Below the pieces are notes generated by a model. It was not told where the DNA came from and did not search any database. It saw only the letters and a list, made by a program, of their open reading frames with translations. Positions 17,379-26,724 of a DNA stretch of 64,000 nucleotides are shown here, in pieces. Position 1 is the stretch's first letter. Every line of letters starts with the position of its first letter. The position numbers and the translations under genes were made by a program. Source of the stretch: Roseobacter sp. SK209-2-6 (GTDB lineage: Bacteria > Pseudomonadota > Alphaproteobacteria > Rhodobacterales > Rhodobacteraceae); contig NZ_AAYC01000012.1 in NCBI RefSeq assembly GCF_000169455.1, positions 95,379 through 159,378 on the forward strand, in the 5' to 3' direction.

Positions 17379-18164
17379 TCAGAATTGGACGCCGCCTTCC
17401 TCCTGCAGAGCCTCAGAAATGAAATCTTCGGGGTCAGCAGTAAAGGATTGATACATTTTGAAGTGCTGGGTGTCCCGGTAGTTGATCTCCGAAAGGCCAT
17501 GGCGGGTGACTTCCAGCACGCGAGCCTGTGGCAAAGCCATCAGAATTGGCGAATGTGTCGCCATAATGACCTGAGAAACTTCTGTTTCCTGAATGTGATT
17601 CAAAATCCGGAGCAGCTCAAGTTGCCGCTTTGGCGAAAGAGCGCTCTCAGGTTCATCCATAAAGTAGATGCCCTGGCGTGACATGCGTTCTTCGAAAAAA
17701 CGAACAAATCCTTCGCCATGGCTCCAGGATAGGAAATCCGGTGCTGGGCCGCCACCTTCTCTTGCGGCCTCGTCAAGGTAGCGGGCGACGGAGAAGAAGG
17801 ACTCTGCCCGGAAGAACCAGCCATTGGTGACTTTGGGCAGCCAGCCGCCTCTTAGGACCTCTGCAAGCTCAGCGCCACTCTTGTCGATGGCGTTGGAATG
17901 ATCCACCGGCCGGTATCCTTTACCGCCGCCAGCTTCGTCATAGCCGCTCAGGGCCGCGATAGCCTCGATCAAAGTGGATTTTCCCGTTCCGTTTTCTCCA
18001 ACAATTACGGTCACCGGGGTTGTGAAGCGCAGCTCGAAGCGGCCCTCATCCAGCCAGGGCAGATCAAAGGGATATCCCGATTTCTCAGCGAACCGTTCGG
18101 GAAGGATGGACAGGTTTTGCAAAAAAGGAGAGGGCAGTTTGGTCCCTCGATTGCGGCGGGCCAT
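17379..18164 (-). CDS. AAA-family ATPase (COG3910/SMC-like)
   Basis: The 261-residue protein has Walker A VGENGTGKST at about 55-64, a Walker B region GIYFMDEPES and THSPILM near the C-terminus, giving the compact ABC/SMC-type ATPase fold without a coiled-coil arm. Similar predicted ATPases are found widely as single genes; their role is not established. No toxin, nuclease or other defence partner is next to it. It is convergent with the glutathione transferase gene (64-base gap). Confidence 0.8.
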   Translation of the reverse strand: MARRNRGTKLPSPFLQNLSILPERFAEKSGYPFDLPWLDEGRFELRFTTPVTVIVGENGTGKSTLIEAIAALSGYDEAGGGKGYRPVDHSNAIDKSGAELAEVLRGGWLPKVTNGWFFRAESFFSVARYLDEAAREGGGPAPDFLSWSHGEGFVRFFEERMSRQGIYFMDEPESALSPKRQLELLRILNHIQETEVSQVIMATHSPILMALPQARVLEVTRHGLSEINYRDTQHFKMYQSFTADPEDFISEALQEEGGVQF

Positions 18165-18516
18165 GAATGGTTTTCCTTCTCAAATGTCCTTCAACCCAAA
18201 GCTTAGCCCAACAGGAAACGACGGCGAAGAGTGGACGCAGTTTAAAACAGCTGAATTGGCTCCCTAGTGAGGAGAGATGTTTCTCGAACTGCCAAATTAA
18301 CGGAGAACCAGTGCCCGGAATTAGAGGAGACGTTCCTCTCTCACAGCCTTGAAGCCACAGTCATTTGCTGCGTGGGCGCAGCAGGGCCGGACCTGGTCAG
18401 AGGTGCTTTCGGACCTATCCACGCAGTCTGTATGTACCGCACTTTAGAGAAAGTGAGTTCTTCTTCTTGATCCACCGGGCCTAAGCGCGTGCTGCCTAGC
18501 CGGAAAGCCTTTGGCG
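18165..18516. other. Intergenic stretch without a supported gene
   Basis: Between the AAA ATPase start and the end of the small coiled protein gene I see no frame with coding character. It should hold the promoter of the ATPase gene (minus strand), but I could not pick a convincing -35/-10 pair. No strong hairpin was found. Confidence 0.6.
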
Positions 18517-18714
18517 TCAGTTCGGCCGCACGGCGACCAGAACGATGCCCAGCTCTTCCTCCAGATCCTTGAGTCTTTGCAACTGCTCCTGGGGCAGATC
18601 CGCCGTGCGGGCCTCAACCTCGGCCAGCGCCACGACCGGGCCGCCAATGGATTTCTCAAGATCCTGAATTGCGCTGAGTTTCTCCGCTTCGAGCGCGGCA
18701 AGAGGGTAAAGCAT
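18517..18714 (-). CDS. Small coiled protein (65 aa), function unknown
   Basis: The 65-residue product is mostly one or two charged helices (LEAEKLSAIQDLEKSIGG and PQEQLQRLKDLEEELG) ending in the strand-like IVLVAVRPN. AAGGAG lies eight bases before the ATG, which supports translation. I recognise no domain. It sits opposite to the DUF815 gene in a divergent arrangement, with 180 bases between the starts. Confidence 0.65.
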   Translation of the reverse strand: MLYPLAALEAEKLSAIQDLEKSIGGPVVALAEVEARTADLPQEQLQRLKDLEEELGIVLVAVRPN

Positions 18715-18894
18715 CGTCTTCTCCTTCTGTCTGGCAAGACAACTATAGCAAGGATTCCCGCGTCATTGGCACTTGATGTTAATTTGACGCTGCAGAAGGG
18801 GCAGAGGTGCAGAGTATACCGCGGGGCATGCTACCTCTTGCCGCCTTTGCCGGAACATGCTTGAAACCCTGTAAATGACAAAGGGAGGTGGCCC

Positions 18895-19743
18895 ATGGAC
18901 GAGATTGCATTGACCCGTATTGCCGAGGCGCTAGAGCGGATGTCACCCGCCCCTCTGGAGGTACCTGATTTCGACGCAGCGGCTGCCTTTGTCTGGCATG
19001 TGGGACCCGAACGGTTGGAAGCAGTCAAGAGTGTGAACAGGGTGGATCTGGATCTCTTGCTGGGGATTGACCGTTCGCGGGATACGCTGCTTGAGAATAC
19101 GCGCCGATTTGCCCAAGGCTATGCGGCGAACAACGCCTTGCTGTGGGGCGCGCGTGGGATGGGCAAGTCCAGCCTGGTCAAGGCTATTCATGGCGCCCTG
19201 ATGGAAGAGTATTCGCATCTCAAACTGGTGGAGTTGCAACGTGAGGACCTGCCTTCGGTTGCGCGACTGCTCAATCACCTGCGCGGGTCTGAACACCGCT
19301 TCATCCTGTTCTGCGATGACCTATCGTTCAGTCATGATGACCAGCACTACAAAAGCCTGAAAGCGGTTTTGGATGGCGGCATTGAGGGACGTCCAGAGAA
19401 TGTGGTCTTTTATGCGACATCCAACCGTCGCCATCTGATGCCGCGCGACATGATCGAGAACGAACGCTCCAGCGCCATCAACCCCTCAGAGGCAGTGGAG
19501 GAGAAAGTCTCGCTATCGGATCGGTTTGGTCTCTGGCTCGGTTTCCACCCCTGCGACCAAGATGAATATCTGGCCATGATCGAAGGCTATTGCACAGCCT
19601 ATGGCGTCAAGGTGGCGGCAGAACGGCTGCGAGCGGAAGCGATTGAATGGCAAGCAACCCGTGGGTCGCGCTCAGGCAGGGTCGCTTGGCAGTTCTTTAC
19701 GGATCTGGCGGGCCGCAACGGCGTAGCCCTGAGCACGAAGTAA
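18895..19743 (+). CDS. DUF815-family ATPase
   Basis: The 282-residue protein is a predicted P-loop ATPase: Walker A LLWGARGMGKSS at about 82-93, Walker B FILFCDDLSF at about 137-146, and a sensor-1-like VVFYATSNRRHLMP (about 166-179) that is characteristic of DUF815. The family is common in proteobacteria and has no settled function. GGGAGG precedes the start. The gene is single and ends at a terminator shared with the convergent nlpD-like gene. Confidence 0.88.
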   Translation: MDEIALTRIAEALERMSPAPLEVPDFDAAAAFVWHVGPERLEAVKSVNRVDLDLLLGIDRSRDTLLENTRRFAQGYAANNALLWGARGMGKSSLVKAIHGALMEEYSHLKLVELQREDLPSVARLLNHLRGSEHRFILFCDDLSFSHDDQHYKSLKAVLDGGIEGRPENVVFYATSNRRHLMPRDMIENERSSAINPSEAVEEKVSLSDRFGLWLGFHPCDQDEYLAMIEGYCTAYGVKVAAERLRAEAIEWQATRGSRSGRVAWQFFTDLAGRNGVALSTK

Positions 19744-19776
19744 GTTAGACTACAAGATTTGAGTCGTCAAAATCAA

Positions 19777-19810
19777 AAAAGAGCAGCCTGAAGAGCTGCT
19801 CTTTTCTTTT
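19777..19810. terminator. Bidirectional terminator between DUF815 and nlpD-like genes
   Basis: An 11-bp stem (19777-19787 with 19795-19805) around a seven-base loop has A runs on its left side and T runs on its right, so it can end transcripts from both sides. It lies between two convergent genes, six bases from the nlpD-like stop. Confidence 0.85.
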
Positions 19811-19815
19811 GTGGA

Positions 19816-21036
19816 TCAGTTTAGATAGTCCAGCGGGTCCAGGCTGTCATAGCCATTGCGCACTTCAAAATGCAGGACTGGTTTGTTGCTGGCGGGTAGG
19901 GCTGCAATCGTTTCTCCACGTCTGACTTTCTGACCTTTGGAGACATTGATTTCATCCACACCTGAATAAATCGTCAGCAATTGCGGATCATGACGGATCA
20001 CGATGATCGGCGTGTTCTGTGAGTCCTTGGTGATTGCGGCTACCGTGCCGGTCTCAGCCGCTTTGACCGCCGCGCCGGATGCTGCGGAGATGTCGATACC
20101 ATCATTGCGGCCCTTGGAATAGGTTTTTACGATTTTGCCCTGCACAGGATAAGACATAGGCGCCTCAGCCTTACGAGAGGGCTCTGGCACCGAGACGCTG
20201 GGTAGGTCCTTTACTGCGACAGATGCCGGGGCCAAGTTTTCCTCTGGCAGAGGTTTGCTGGCGCTTGGTGGCGTTGGAATACTGCTGCCCTGGCCTGGTG
20301 CGGTAACATCACCGCTGTCTCGTGGAAGGCTGGGCGCCACTTTTTGATCCTTGAGAGGGATCATCAGATATTGTCCCTCGCGGATGGAGAAATCACTGCC
20401 TAACCCGTTCCATTCCGCCAGAGATCTGACCGGGACCTGGTAAAGGCGGGAAATCGTATAAGCGGTTTCTCCGCGCTCAACCTTATGGCGGACGGGTTCT
20501 GGACCGGTCTGGACGACAACCGGTTTGGCCTGCGGAGTCGGCTGGATTTCGGTTGTGGTGACTGAGCCAGGGTTGGGGGAAGTGGCGGGAGCGTTCTCGA
20601 TTGCACTGCCCGCCAGTGACGCGATATCGATCGAGCCGGGGTTTGTCGTGCCTGATGATGATGCGACCGCGCTGTCAGGGGCACGACGGGGCAGGGCGAT
20701 GACTTCGCCTTTGCGTAGGCTGTCACCAGGCTCCATCCCGTTGAAACGTGCAACCTCTGCTGCGGGCAGGCCAATACGGGTGGAAAGGCTTGCGAGAGTG
20801 TCTCCCCGTTCTGCGACCGCGACCTGGTAGGAGGGATAGGTGATCAGACCACGCGCATCAGGGCGAGGCGGGGTCTTTGTCGCACCCTGAGCGGCTGCAG
20901 TGGTGTTGAACCCACCAAACTGCCCACGCAGATCATAATCAAGGGGCCCTTCGCAGCCAGCCAGAAGGGCCAGCATTGAAACCACACCCAGGGTCATCCG
21001 CAAGGGGGCGATGGAGAGGCGGGGGATCGCCGTCAT
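19816..21036 (-). CDS. nlpD: NlpD-like lipoprotein: two LysM domains and a degenerate LytM/M23 domain
   Basis: The 406-residue protein starts with a lipoprotein signal ending in LLAGC (Cys28). Two LysM peptidoglycan-binding domains follow (about 70-116 and 182-227), then proline/serine-rich linkers and a C-terminal M23 domain (about 297-404). The zinc ligands are incomplete: the first His of the HxxxD motif is Asn in GRNDGIDI, and the HxH motif reads VLHFE. This is the state of E. coli NlpD, which activates cell-wall amidases rather than cutting peptidoglycan itself. The ATG at 21036 has GAGGAG upstream. It is the third gene of surE-pcm-nlpD. Confidence 0.9.
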   Translation of the reverse strand: MTAIPRLSIAPLRMTLGVVSMLALLAGCEGPLDYDLRGQFGGFNTTAAAQGATKTPPRPDARGLITYPSYQVAVAERGDTLASLSTRIGLPAAEVARFNGMEPGDSLRKGEVIALPRRAPDSAVASSSGTTNPGSIDIASLAGSAIENAPATSPNPGSVTTTEIQPTPQAKPVVVQTGPEPVRHKVERGETAYTISRLYQVPVRSLAEWNGLGSDFSIREGQYLMIPLKDQKVAPSLPRDSGDVTAPGQGSSIPTPPSASKPLPEENLAPASVAVKDLPSVSVPEPSRKAEAPMSYPVQGKIVKTYSKGRNDGIDISAASGAAVKAAETGTVAAITKDSQNTPIIVIRHDPQLLTIYSGVDEINVSKGQKVRRGETIAALPASNKPVLHFEVRNGYDSLDPLDYLN

Positions 21037-21153
21037 TTTCAACTCCTCAAATCTGCCTCTAGCAGGCTTATCTTCTCTTGTGCCTGCTCTGCTGTAGCGG
21101 TCAATGGGGTTTGTCGCCAAACCCGAAACAATAGGCGGGGCTTTGCCGGTGGC

Positions 21154-21801
21154 TCAGCCGTCTTTCCCCAAGCCCTCTAGCAGGGGAACAAACCGCACGG
21201 GTCGCAGCTCGTCATAGTCGAGCCCGTCATCTGTTTTGCGAACCCGGATTAGGGTTTGTACCGTATCGGACTGACCAACAGGCACCACCATGATGCCACC
21301 GGGCTTAAGCTGGCTTAGCAGGGGGCCGGGGGGGTCTTCAGCAGCAGCCGTCACAATGATCCGGTCGAAAGGAGCCTGATCCGGCAGGCCAAAACTCCCG
21401 TCGCCAACAAGAGAGGTGATATTGGGCAGTTGAAGCGCTTCGAAAACTTGCCGGGCTTCGCGCACCAGCCGCGTATGGCGATCAATGGTGTAGACGCGCC
21501 GAGCAAGCTTGGAAAGGATCGCGGCTTGGTATCCGGATCCAGTGCCAACCTCTAGTACCGTATCGCGTGGGCTGACCTGCAGTGCCTGTGTCATCAGTCC
21601 GACAACAGAGGGTTGCGAGATGGTCTGTCCGCAGGCAATGGGTAGCGGCGTGTCTTCATAGGCGCGCTCCGCGAAGATCCCGCGCACAAAGGGGCCACGA
21701 TCTATGGCTTCCATTGCTTCAAGGACACGGTTCTCCGTCACCCCGCGAGAGCGTAGGGCAAAAAGGAATTGCATCTGTGTTTCTGGATCGGGGCCGTTCA
21801 T
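21154..21801 (-). CDS. pcm: Protein-L-isoaspartate O-methyltransferase
   Basis: The 215-residue enzyme methylates isoaspartyl residues in aged proteins so that they can return to aspartate. The SAM-binding motif [15 protein letters not shown] (about 80-94), the RGPFV segment and [16 protein letters not shown] (about 57-72) are diagnostic. The length agrees with the family. Its start overlaps the surE stop by four bases, and the nlpD-like gene follows after 117 bases, reproducing the order known from gammaproteobacteria. Confidence 0.95.
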   Translation of the reverse strand: MNGPDPETQMQFLFALRSRGVTENRVLEAMEAIDRGPFVRGIFAERAYEDTPLPIACGQTISQPSVVGLMTQALQVSPRDTVLEVGTGSGYQAAILSKLARRVYTIDRHTRLVREARQVFEALQLPNITSLVGDGSFGLPDQAPFDRIIVTAAAEDPPGPLLSQLKPGGIMVVPVGQSDTVQTLIRVRKTDDGLDYDELRPVRFVPLLEGLGKDG

Positions 21802-22580
21802 TCGATCCTCTTGAAGGCTTCCAGTGTCTCATCGGCGGTAAGATCCGCGCGCATCGGAGTCACGGATATGTAGCCCTCCAGGTTTGCGCTGGCATCGGTA
21901 TCGGGTGCCGTGTGCACGTGCTGATCGCCACCTTTGATCCAAAGATAACGACGTCCGGTTGGCGAGGTCTGCTCTTCTGCAGAAAAATGGCTACCGCGTC
22001 GAAACCCTTGCCGTACAACACGCGTTCCCTTGACTGCATCCGCAGGTACTGGGGGGAAGTTGATATTGTAGAACAGGCGGTAGTCTTCGTCTTCTTCGGG
22101 GGCGGCGGCCAGAATTTTCCGGATCAAACCAACGGCATGCGCGGCAGATGCTTCAAACGGATCGGGCAACTCGCGGTTATGCGGGCCAAAATACTGCGAC
22201 AATGCCATCGCCGGAATGCCCTGAAGTGCCGCTTCCATAGCTCCACCCAAAGTGCCGGAGTAGAGGGCGTTTTCGGCGGAATTGTTGCCACGATTGACCC
22301 CAGAGAGGACAAGATCCGGTTTCTCTCCGGTCATGGCGACATGGATGCCGGCCAAAACGCAATCAGCAGGGGAGCCTTCAGCCGCAAAACGACGCTCTTC
22401 CAGCTGGCTGAGCATTGAGGGGCGAGTATAGCTGATGCAATGACCAACACCGGATTGTTCAAAAGCTGGGGCAACACACCAGACTTCTCCCTCGGGACCG
22501 GCCAGTTCTTCGGCGATCCGCTCTATCACGCAGAGACCAGGAGCGGAAATGCCGTCGTCATTTGTGATCAATATGCGCAT
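21798..22580 (-). CDS. surE: 5'/3'-nucleotidase SurE
   Basis: The 260-residue protein begins [15 protein letters not shown], the metal-binding SurE signature with the two aspartates, and has [18 protein letters not shown] at about 98-115. SurE removes phosphate from nucleoside monophosphates and is linked to stress survival. The ATG at 22580 is chosen over the longer frame to 22688 because the conserved sequence begins exactly there. It is first in the surE-pcm-nlpD unit. Confidence 0.96.
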   Translation of the reverse strand: MRILITNDDGISAPGLCVIERIAEELAGPEGEVWCVAPAFEQSGVGHCISYTRPSMLSQLEERRFAAEGSPADCVLAGIHVAMTGEKPDLVLSGVNRGNNSAENALYSGTLGGAMEAALQGIPAMALSQYFGPHNRELPDPFEASAAHAVGLIRKILAAAPEEDEDYRLFYNINFPPVPADAVKGTRVVRQGFRRGSHFSAEEQTSPTGRRYLWIKGGDQHVHTAPDTDASANLEGYISVTPMRADLTADETLEAFKRIE

Positions 22581-22799
22581 GCTGGCCCCTTGGATCTGTT
22601 TTGATCTGAATAGGCGTTGGCGCGGAACTGGGCAAGCATTTCGCAGGCTTAGGGGCAGAAGACCGTTGAAAAACGGGAAAAGAGTCACAGGTTCGCCGGG
22701 GGCGGATTTCTGACTGCCCTTGGAAAAGGGCAGTAGATGCGATGTAGTCGCTGGGTTTGCAAGACTACCCAGCTGCTAACCTAGGTGCCTGCAGGGCAG

Positions 22800-23444
22800 T
22801 CAGCCTAGAATTTGGGGCAGCAGCCTTTGTGCCTCATCGCGGATGTTGGCCAGAACAGTGCGATCTTCCCCTGGAAAGAAACGTGCCCGAAGCGCTGTTG
22901 GCATCGGAGCAGGTTCGACGATCTCAACCACCGGGCCGGTGTTCAGGGTCTCAGCCTGCCAGCTGCGGGCCAGGGCCATTTGTGCGGCCTTGGTGGCCCC
23001 ATAGGTGCCGTAAAACTTCTCGCCAGCGCGGGCGTCGTCGAAGAAGACCGCTTTACCGTTCTGACCCAAAAGGGGAGCCAGATAGGGGATCAGCACCGAA
23101 GTTGCCGTCGCATTGATGGCAAAAGCCTTATCCCAGTCCTTGGGCGCAACCGATGGGGCGGGGCAGAGTGCGGTCGCGTGAATAGCGCTATGCAGCCAAA
23201 GATCCAGCTTTCCCCAGCGGTCATGAATGCCACGGCAAAGGGTTGCCATGGCTTCGGGGATCGTGATGTCCATTGGGGCCAGGGTGGCGCTGCCGCCCAG
23301 GGCCTTGATCCGGTCATCCAGCTCTTCCAGCCCGCCGGTTGTACGGGCAACAGCGATAATATGGTGGGTCGGGGCTAGGGCCTCCGCCAGGGCTGCGCCC
23401 AATCCGCGAGAAGCACCGGTGATAAGAGCAAGTTTCTGTGTCAT
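22800..23444 (-). CDS. SDR-family oxidoreductase
   Basis: The 214-residue protein has the classical nucleotide-binding motif TGASRGLG at about 9-16 and the active-site pair in YGTYGATKAAQMAL (Tyr and Lys four apart) at about 145-158. The usual NNAG is replaced by HSAIHA at about 90-95. It is likely an NAD(P)-dependent oxidoreductase with an unknown substrate; its length is at the short end for the superfamily. It stands alone, 220 bases upstream of surE in the same direction. Confidence 0.85.
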   Translation of the reverse strand: MTQKLALITGASRGLGAALAEALAPTHHIIAVARTTGGLEELDDRIKALGGSATLAPMDITIPEAMATLCRGIHDRWGKLDLWLHSAIHATALCPAPSVAPKDWDKAFAINATATSVLIPYLAPLLGQNGKAVFFDDARAGEKFYGTYGATKAAQMALARSWQAETLNTGPVVEIVEPAPMPTALRARFFPGEDRTVLANIRDEAQRLLPQILG

Positions 23445-23568
23445 GGGTGCCTTGTGGTCCGACAGGTCGGGCGGGTCAAGCCTCCATAGGCTTGAGGTGT
23501 CAGCGCGGGCGAAGTTTATGGGCCTCGACGGGGGCTTTATCGCAGGTCGTGTCCTTCAATCTAGGTGA

Positions 23569-23841
23569 TTATCCCTCGGGCATCTTGATACGCGTCGTGG
23601 TGCTGCCTTTTTGCAAAACCACCCCGTCGGCATCGATGCTCAGAATTCTGCTGCGGGCTAGACGATTGCCGGGTTTTACGGTCTTCACACGGCCTCCCGG
23701 CATCCGGACTAGCGCTTGCATGTCGCCGGAGGTGCCAAAAAGACCCAGTAGATTGAGATCGGATGAATTGAGAACGCCGCGTTTGGTGGCGGTTCCCGCA
23801 ACATTGTCAGGGGTTGCTGCGGTAGAGAGAGAATTGGCCAT
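23569..23841 (-). CDS. Small PilP-like domain protein (90 aa)
   Basis: After a polar N-terminus of about 25 residues, the protein has the beta-rich pattern of the PilP/GspC domain: LNSSDLNLLGLFGT, ALVRMPGGRVKTVKPGNRL and ILSIDADGVVLQKG. In type IV pilus and type II secretion systems this domain links inner- and outer-membrane parts. Here there is no membrane helix, signal peptide or pilus gene nearby, so a pilus role is only a family hint. In other Rhodobacteraceae the domain may be the end of a longer protein; no extension is readable upstream. GGGAGGA lies 13 bases before the ATG. Confidence 0.65.
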   Translation of the reverse strand: MANSLSTAATPDNVAGTATKRGVLNSSDLNLLGLFGTSGDMQALVRMPGGRVKTVKPGNRLARSRILSIDADGVVLQKGSTTTRIKMPEG

Positions 23842-24135
23842 GGAGCTTGGGAGTTCCTCCCGGCGATTGCGCCGGATTGAGTGTTGTGTCTGTTTCGACC
23901 CGTCGCAGATTTCACGACGAGAGCTATCCCTTCATTTGGGTGCGACGGCTACCTAATGCGGCAAGGGATGCCTTGCCAGTCTGGAACAGAGGGAAATGAG
24001 GGAAGTGTGAGAGAGGCGGCTTTGTTTTCGGCGGAAGGTCGCGCCGATCCGCAGTGACCAGCAGGGAGTTGCCAAGTTTTCAACTCGTGCTCGGGGTTCT
24101 AGGCTTGGCCCTTGAAACCCAAAGAGCGGGTGCAG

Positions 24136-24699
24136 TCAGGAATCATAGACCAATGAGGCCAGATCGTGCCCGTATGCGAAGAGCAACTCCAGCAATTCCT
24201 CCAGCTGAGCACCAGCGGTTTGCAATGTAGCCAGTGGGTGATTGGGTTCTGAAATTTGCAGATCTGGGTATTGGCCTTCTGGGCGCATGTGCAACATGCA
24301 GGCCACAGGGCTGGCGGTATCTGGTGGGATCGCATTGGCAAGCCAAGCAGGGCGACTGCCCATGCTTTCGGTATCCTGCAAGTCCAGAAGGTCGATATAG
24401 GTTTCGAAATCATCCGCACCGATGTTCGCCCAGGTGCCAAATGTGAACTCCTCACCACCGCTGTTTGCGATGGGGAGGGCCAGGATTGCGCGAATGAACC
24501 TCAGGTCTCCGAGGCGGCAGAAATCATCGGTCAGCACATCTCCGGACTGAGCCAAGATGGCAGAGTTGTCCTGTACAACCAGATCCTCGGGGCAAAGGTC
24601 CGGACGGTCGCAGCCGAGGGATAGCAACTGCGCAAAAGTGGCACCGCAGCAGCGGCACTGACGCGCAGATGTCAGCATACGGGCGAGATGAGCGTCCAC
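24136..24699 (-). CDS. DUF2199 domain protein
   Basis: The product of about 187 residues has a CRCCGATF cysteine pair near the N-terminus, a central stretch with FTFGTWANIG (about 85-95), and ends in an acidic helix. This matches DUF2199, a family without known function; the CxCC and the later CDRPDLCPED cysteines could bind a metal. Start choice is uncertain: the GTG at 24699 has AAAGG eight bases upstream, the ATG at 24678 has none, and the frame remains open to a TTG at 24753. The gene stands alone. Confidence 0.7.
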   Translation of the reverse strand: MDAHLARMLTSARQCRCCGATFAQLLSLGCDRPDLCPEDLVVQDNSAILAQSGDVLTDDFCRLGDLRFIRAILALPIANSGGEEFTFGTWANIGADDFETYIDLLDLQDTESMGSRPAWLANAIPPDTASPVACMLHMRPEGQYPDLQISEPNHPLATLQTAGAQLEELLELLFAYGHDLASLVYDS

Positions 24700-24885
24700 G
24701 GCAGGGACCTTTCTGGTTGCCCCGAAAAGTGCCGGGGCGGGCAACTGAAACAAGGGGAGGCGCCGATCCAGTGATCAGCGCCTCCCCAAAGCGATGGCCG
24801 CTCTCTTACTGTGCTTCGTCGCCAAGATCAAACCCTGTTAACAGGAGATGCTCTAGCCGACTTGGAGCCTTAGCAAAAGTACTGC

Positions 24886-26406
24886 CTAGTTCGCAATTTT
24901 CATGCTGTTCCAGGATTCGCCTGGTGCTGGCATATCCTTGATTTTCTTGCTGACACGCCCGCTGCTTTCCAATGACTGCAGGTATTCTTCCGTCACGCTG
25001 CCAGTCACGTAATTGCCGTCAAAGCAGGAGCAATCAAAGGCTTCGATGTCCTTATTGCCTTCTTTGGCGGCCCATACCAGATCTTCAAGGCGTTGATAAA
25101 TCAGGGCATCTGCCCCCAGTTCTTCGCGTATCTCTTCCGTGCTGCGGTCATTGGCGATCAGCTCGTGCCGGGTGGGCATGTCGATGCCGTAGACATTGGG
25201 GAATTTCACCGCTGGCGAGGCAGAGGCGATGTAGACCTTCTTGGCACCAGCATCACGACACATCTGAACAATCTTCTGGATGGTGTTCCCACGCACGATG
25301 GAATCATCCACCAACATGATGTTCAGCCCCTTCATCTCCAGCGGGATGGCATTGAGCTTGCGGCGCACCGATTTCTGCCGTTCCGCCTGGCCCGGCATAA
25401 TGAAGGTACGACCGATGTAGCGATTCTTTACCAGGCCTTCGCGGTAGCGGATGCCCATGGATTTTGCGACTTCCAGCGCTACTGGGCGAGCAGAATCGGG
25501 CACAGGAATAATGCAATCGATATCCAGCTCGGCTTCTTTGATCTGGGTGGCAAGTGTCTGGCCCATACGCAGCTGCGTCTTGTAGACAGAAATGCCATCC
25601 AGCATCGAATCTGGCCGCGCCAGGTAGACATATTCAAAGACACAAGGGGTGAGTTTACCCTCGACCGCCTGAAAGCTGTGCATTTGCCCTTCCAAGTCGA
25701 TGAGGATCGCCTCACCCGGGGCTACATCGCGCAGCTTTTCAAAACCGTTGATTCCAAAGGCGACATCCTCGGAAGCAAAGGCATAATCATCGCCTTCACC
25801 TTCAACGGTGCGCTTGGCCACCGAAAGGGGGCGGATGCCGTGCGGATCGCGGAAGGCCAGCATGCCCACACCGGCAATCAGGCAGATTACCGAATAGGCG
25901 CCCTGAACCCGCTCCATGGTCATCTTTACGCCAGCAAAGAGATTGCGAACCGGATCCAGATTTCCGTTTACCTTAATGCTGTCAGAGATCTTGTCCGCCA
26001 GGACGTTCAGCAGGATTTCTGAATCGGAGGTGGTCCGCAGATGTCGGCTGTATTTGGCGGTCACCTTCTCGCGTTGTTCCGCGGTATTGGTGATATTTCC
26101 GTTATGTACCAGGTAGATACCGTAGGGTGCATTCACAAAGAATGGCTGTGCTTCCGAGGCAGAGAGCGAACCCGCAGTCGGGTAGCGTACATGGCCGATA
26201 CCAACCTTACCCCGTAGAGTGTCCGCATCGCTGGCACCAAAAACGTCTTTGACCAGACCATTGGCTTTGCGCTCCCGGAAGAACTCTCCGGTATAGGTCA
26301 CAATGCCAGAGGCATCCTGTCCGCGGTGCTGCAACATCAGCAACCCATCATATAGTTCCGCAAAGACCTCATCTTGTCGGCTTGCGATCCCCAAAATCCC
26401 GCACAT
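24886..26406 (-). CDS. purF: Amidophosphoribosyltransferase
   Basis: The 506-residue enzyme converts PRPP and glutamine to 5-phosphoribosylamine, the first committed step of purine synthesis. The N-terminal Cys2 (MCGILGIAS) is the glutaminase nucleophile, so the initiator Met must be removed. The PRPP-binding MLVDDSIVRGNT motif lies near residue 360. The length fits the family. It is the last member of the minus-strand housekeeping run, 318 bases after the Hint gene. Confidence 0.97.
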   Translation of the reverse strand: MCGILGIASRQDEVFAELYDGLLMLQHRGQDASGIVTYTGEFFRERKANGLVKDVFGASDADTLRGKVGIGHVRYPTAGSLSASEAQPFFVNAPYGIYLVHNGNITNTAEQREKVTAKYSRHLRTTSDSEILLNVLADKISDSIKVNGNLDPVRNLFAGVKMTMERVQGAYSVICLIAGVGMLAFRDPHGIRPLSVAKRTVEGEGDDYAFASEDVAFGINGFEKLRDVAPGEAILIDLEGQMHSFQAVEGKLTPCVFEYVYLARPDSMLDGISVYKTQLRMGQTLATQIKEAELDIDCIIPVPDSARPVALEVAKSMGIRYREGLVKNRYIGRTFIMPGQAERQKSVRRKLNAIPLEMKGLNIMLVDDSIVRGNTIQKIVQMCRDAGAKKVYIASASPAVKFPNVYGIDMPTRHELIANDRSTEEIREELGADALIYQRLEDLVWAAKEGNKDIEAFDCSCFDGNYVTGSVTEEYLQSLESSGRVSKKIKDMPAPGESWNSMKIAN

Positions 26407-26668
26407 TGAATGGCTCCAATTTCACTGTGGCGTTGCAGTCGGATGCGGCAGTGCTGTTCGCGACAAAGACACTGCTGGCGCTTCCTAGCCCGGATGACGC
26501 CTAGAATACAGAAGAAAGCTTGGTTTTTAGTGCGTCATTTTTCATCTCTTCGCCTGGTGTCGGAAAACCTACCTGCGAGAGATGCGTTGCGCCCTGGCTT
26601 TTCCTCGCAAGAGTTGTGTGATCTGGGCAGTGCAGGTGCCGGATTAGGTTGAAAAGGCAAAAACAATA
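26407..26668. other. Upstream region of purF
   Basis: This gap between the purF start and the Hint-gene terminator contains no frame with coding character. It should hold the purF promoter on the minus strand. I saw no recognisable PurR or guanine-type regulatory structure. Confidence 0.5.
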
Positions 26669-26696
26669 AAGCGATGCGGTTTTAAGCGCATCGCTT
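26662..26696 (-). terminator. Rho-independent terminator of the second Hint gene
   Basis: A 10-bp stem (26669-26678 with 26687-26696) and an eight-base loop are followed on the minus strand by TTATTGTTTTT. It lies 28 bases after the Hint gene stop and separates that gene from purF. Confidence 0.75.
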
Positions 26697-26724
26697 GCCG
26701 GAATTTCGGAAATGGCTTTGAGAT

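Noticed and set aside
17379..18164. AAA ATPase as part of an anti-phage defence system
   Set aside because: No nuclease, reverse transcriptase, toxin or other defence partner adjoins it, and single predicted ATPases of this type are widespread.
22713..22734. 9-bp hairpin between surE and the SDR gene, and a TTGCAA-containing loop just after it
   Set aside because: I considered a terminator and a tRNA. There is no T run on either strand, and no acceptor stem, D-arm or T-arm could be formed, so neither is supported.
23569..23841. PilP-like gene as evidence for a type IV pilus locus
   Set aside because: No other pilus gene, signal peptide or membrane segment is present in the neighbourhood.
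25093..26022. Plus-strand frame of 309 codons across purF
   Set aside because: Antisense shadow of a conserved enzyme gene.
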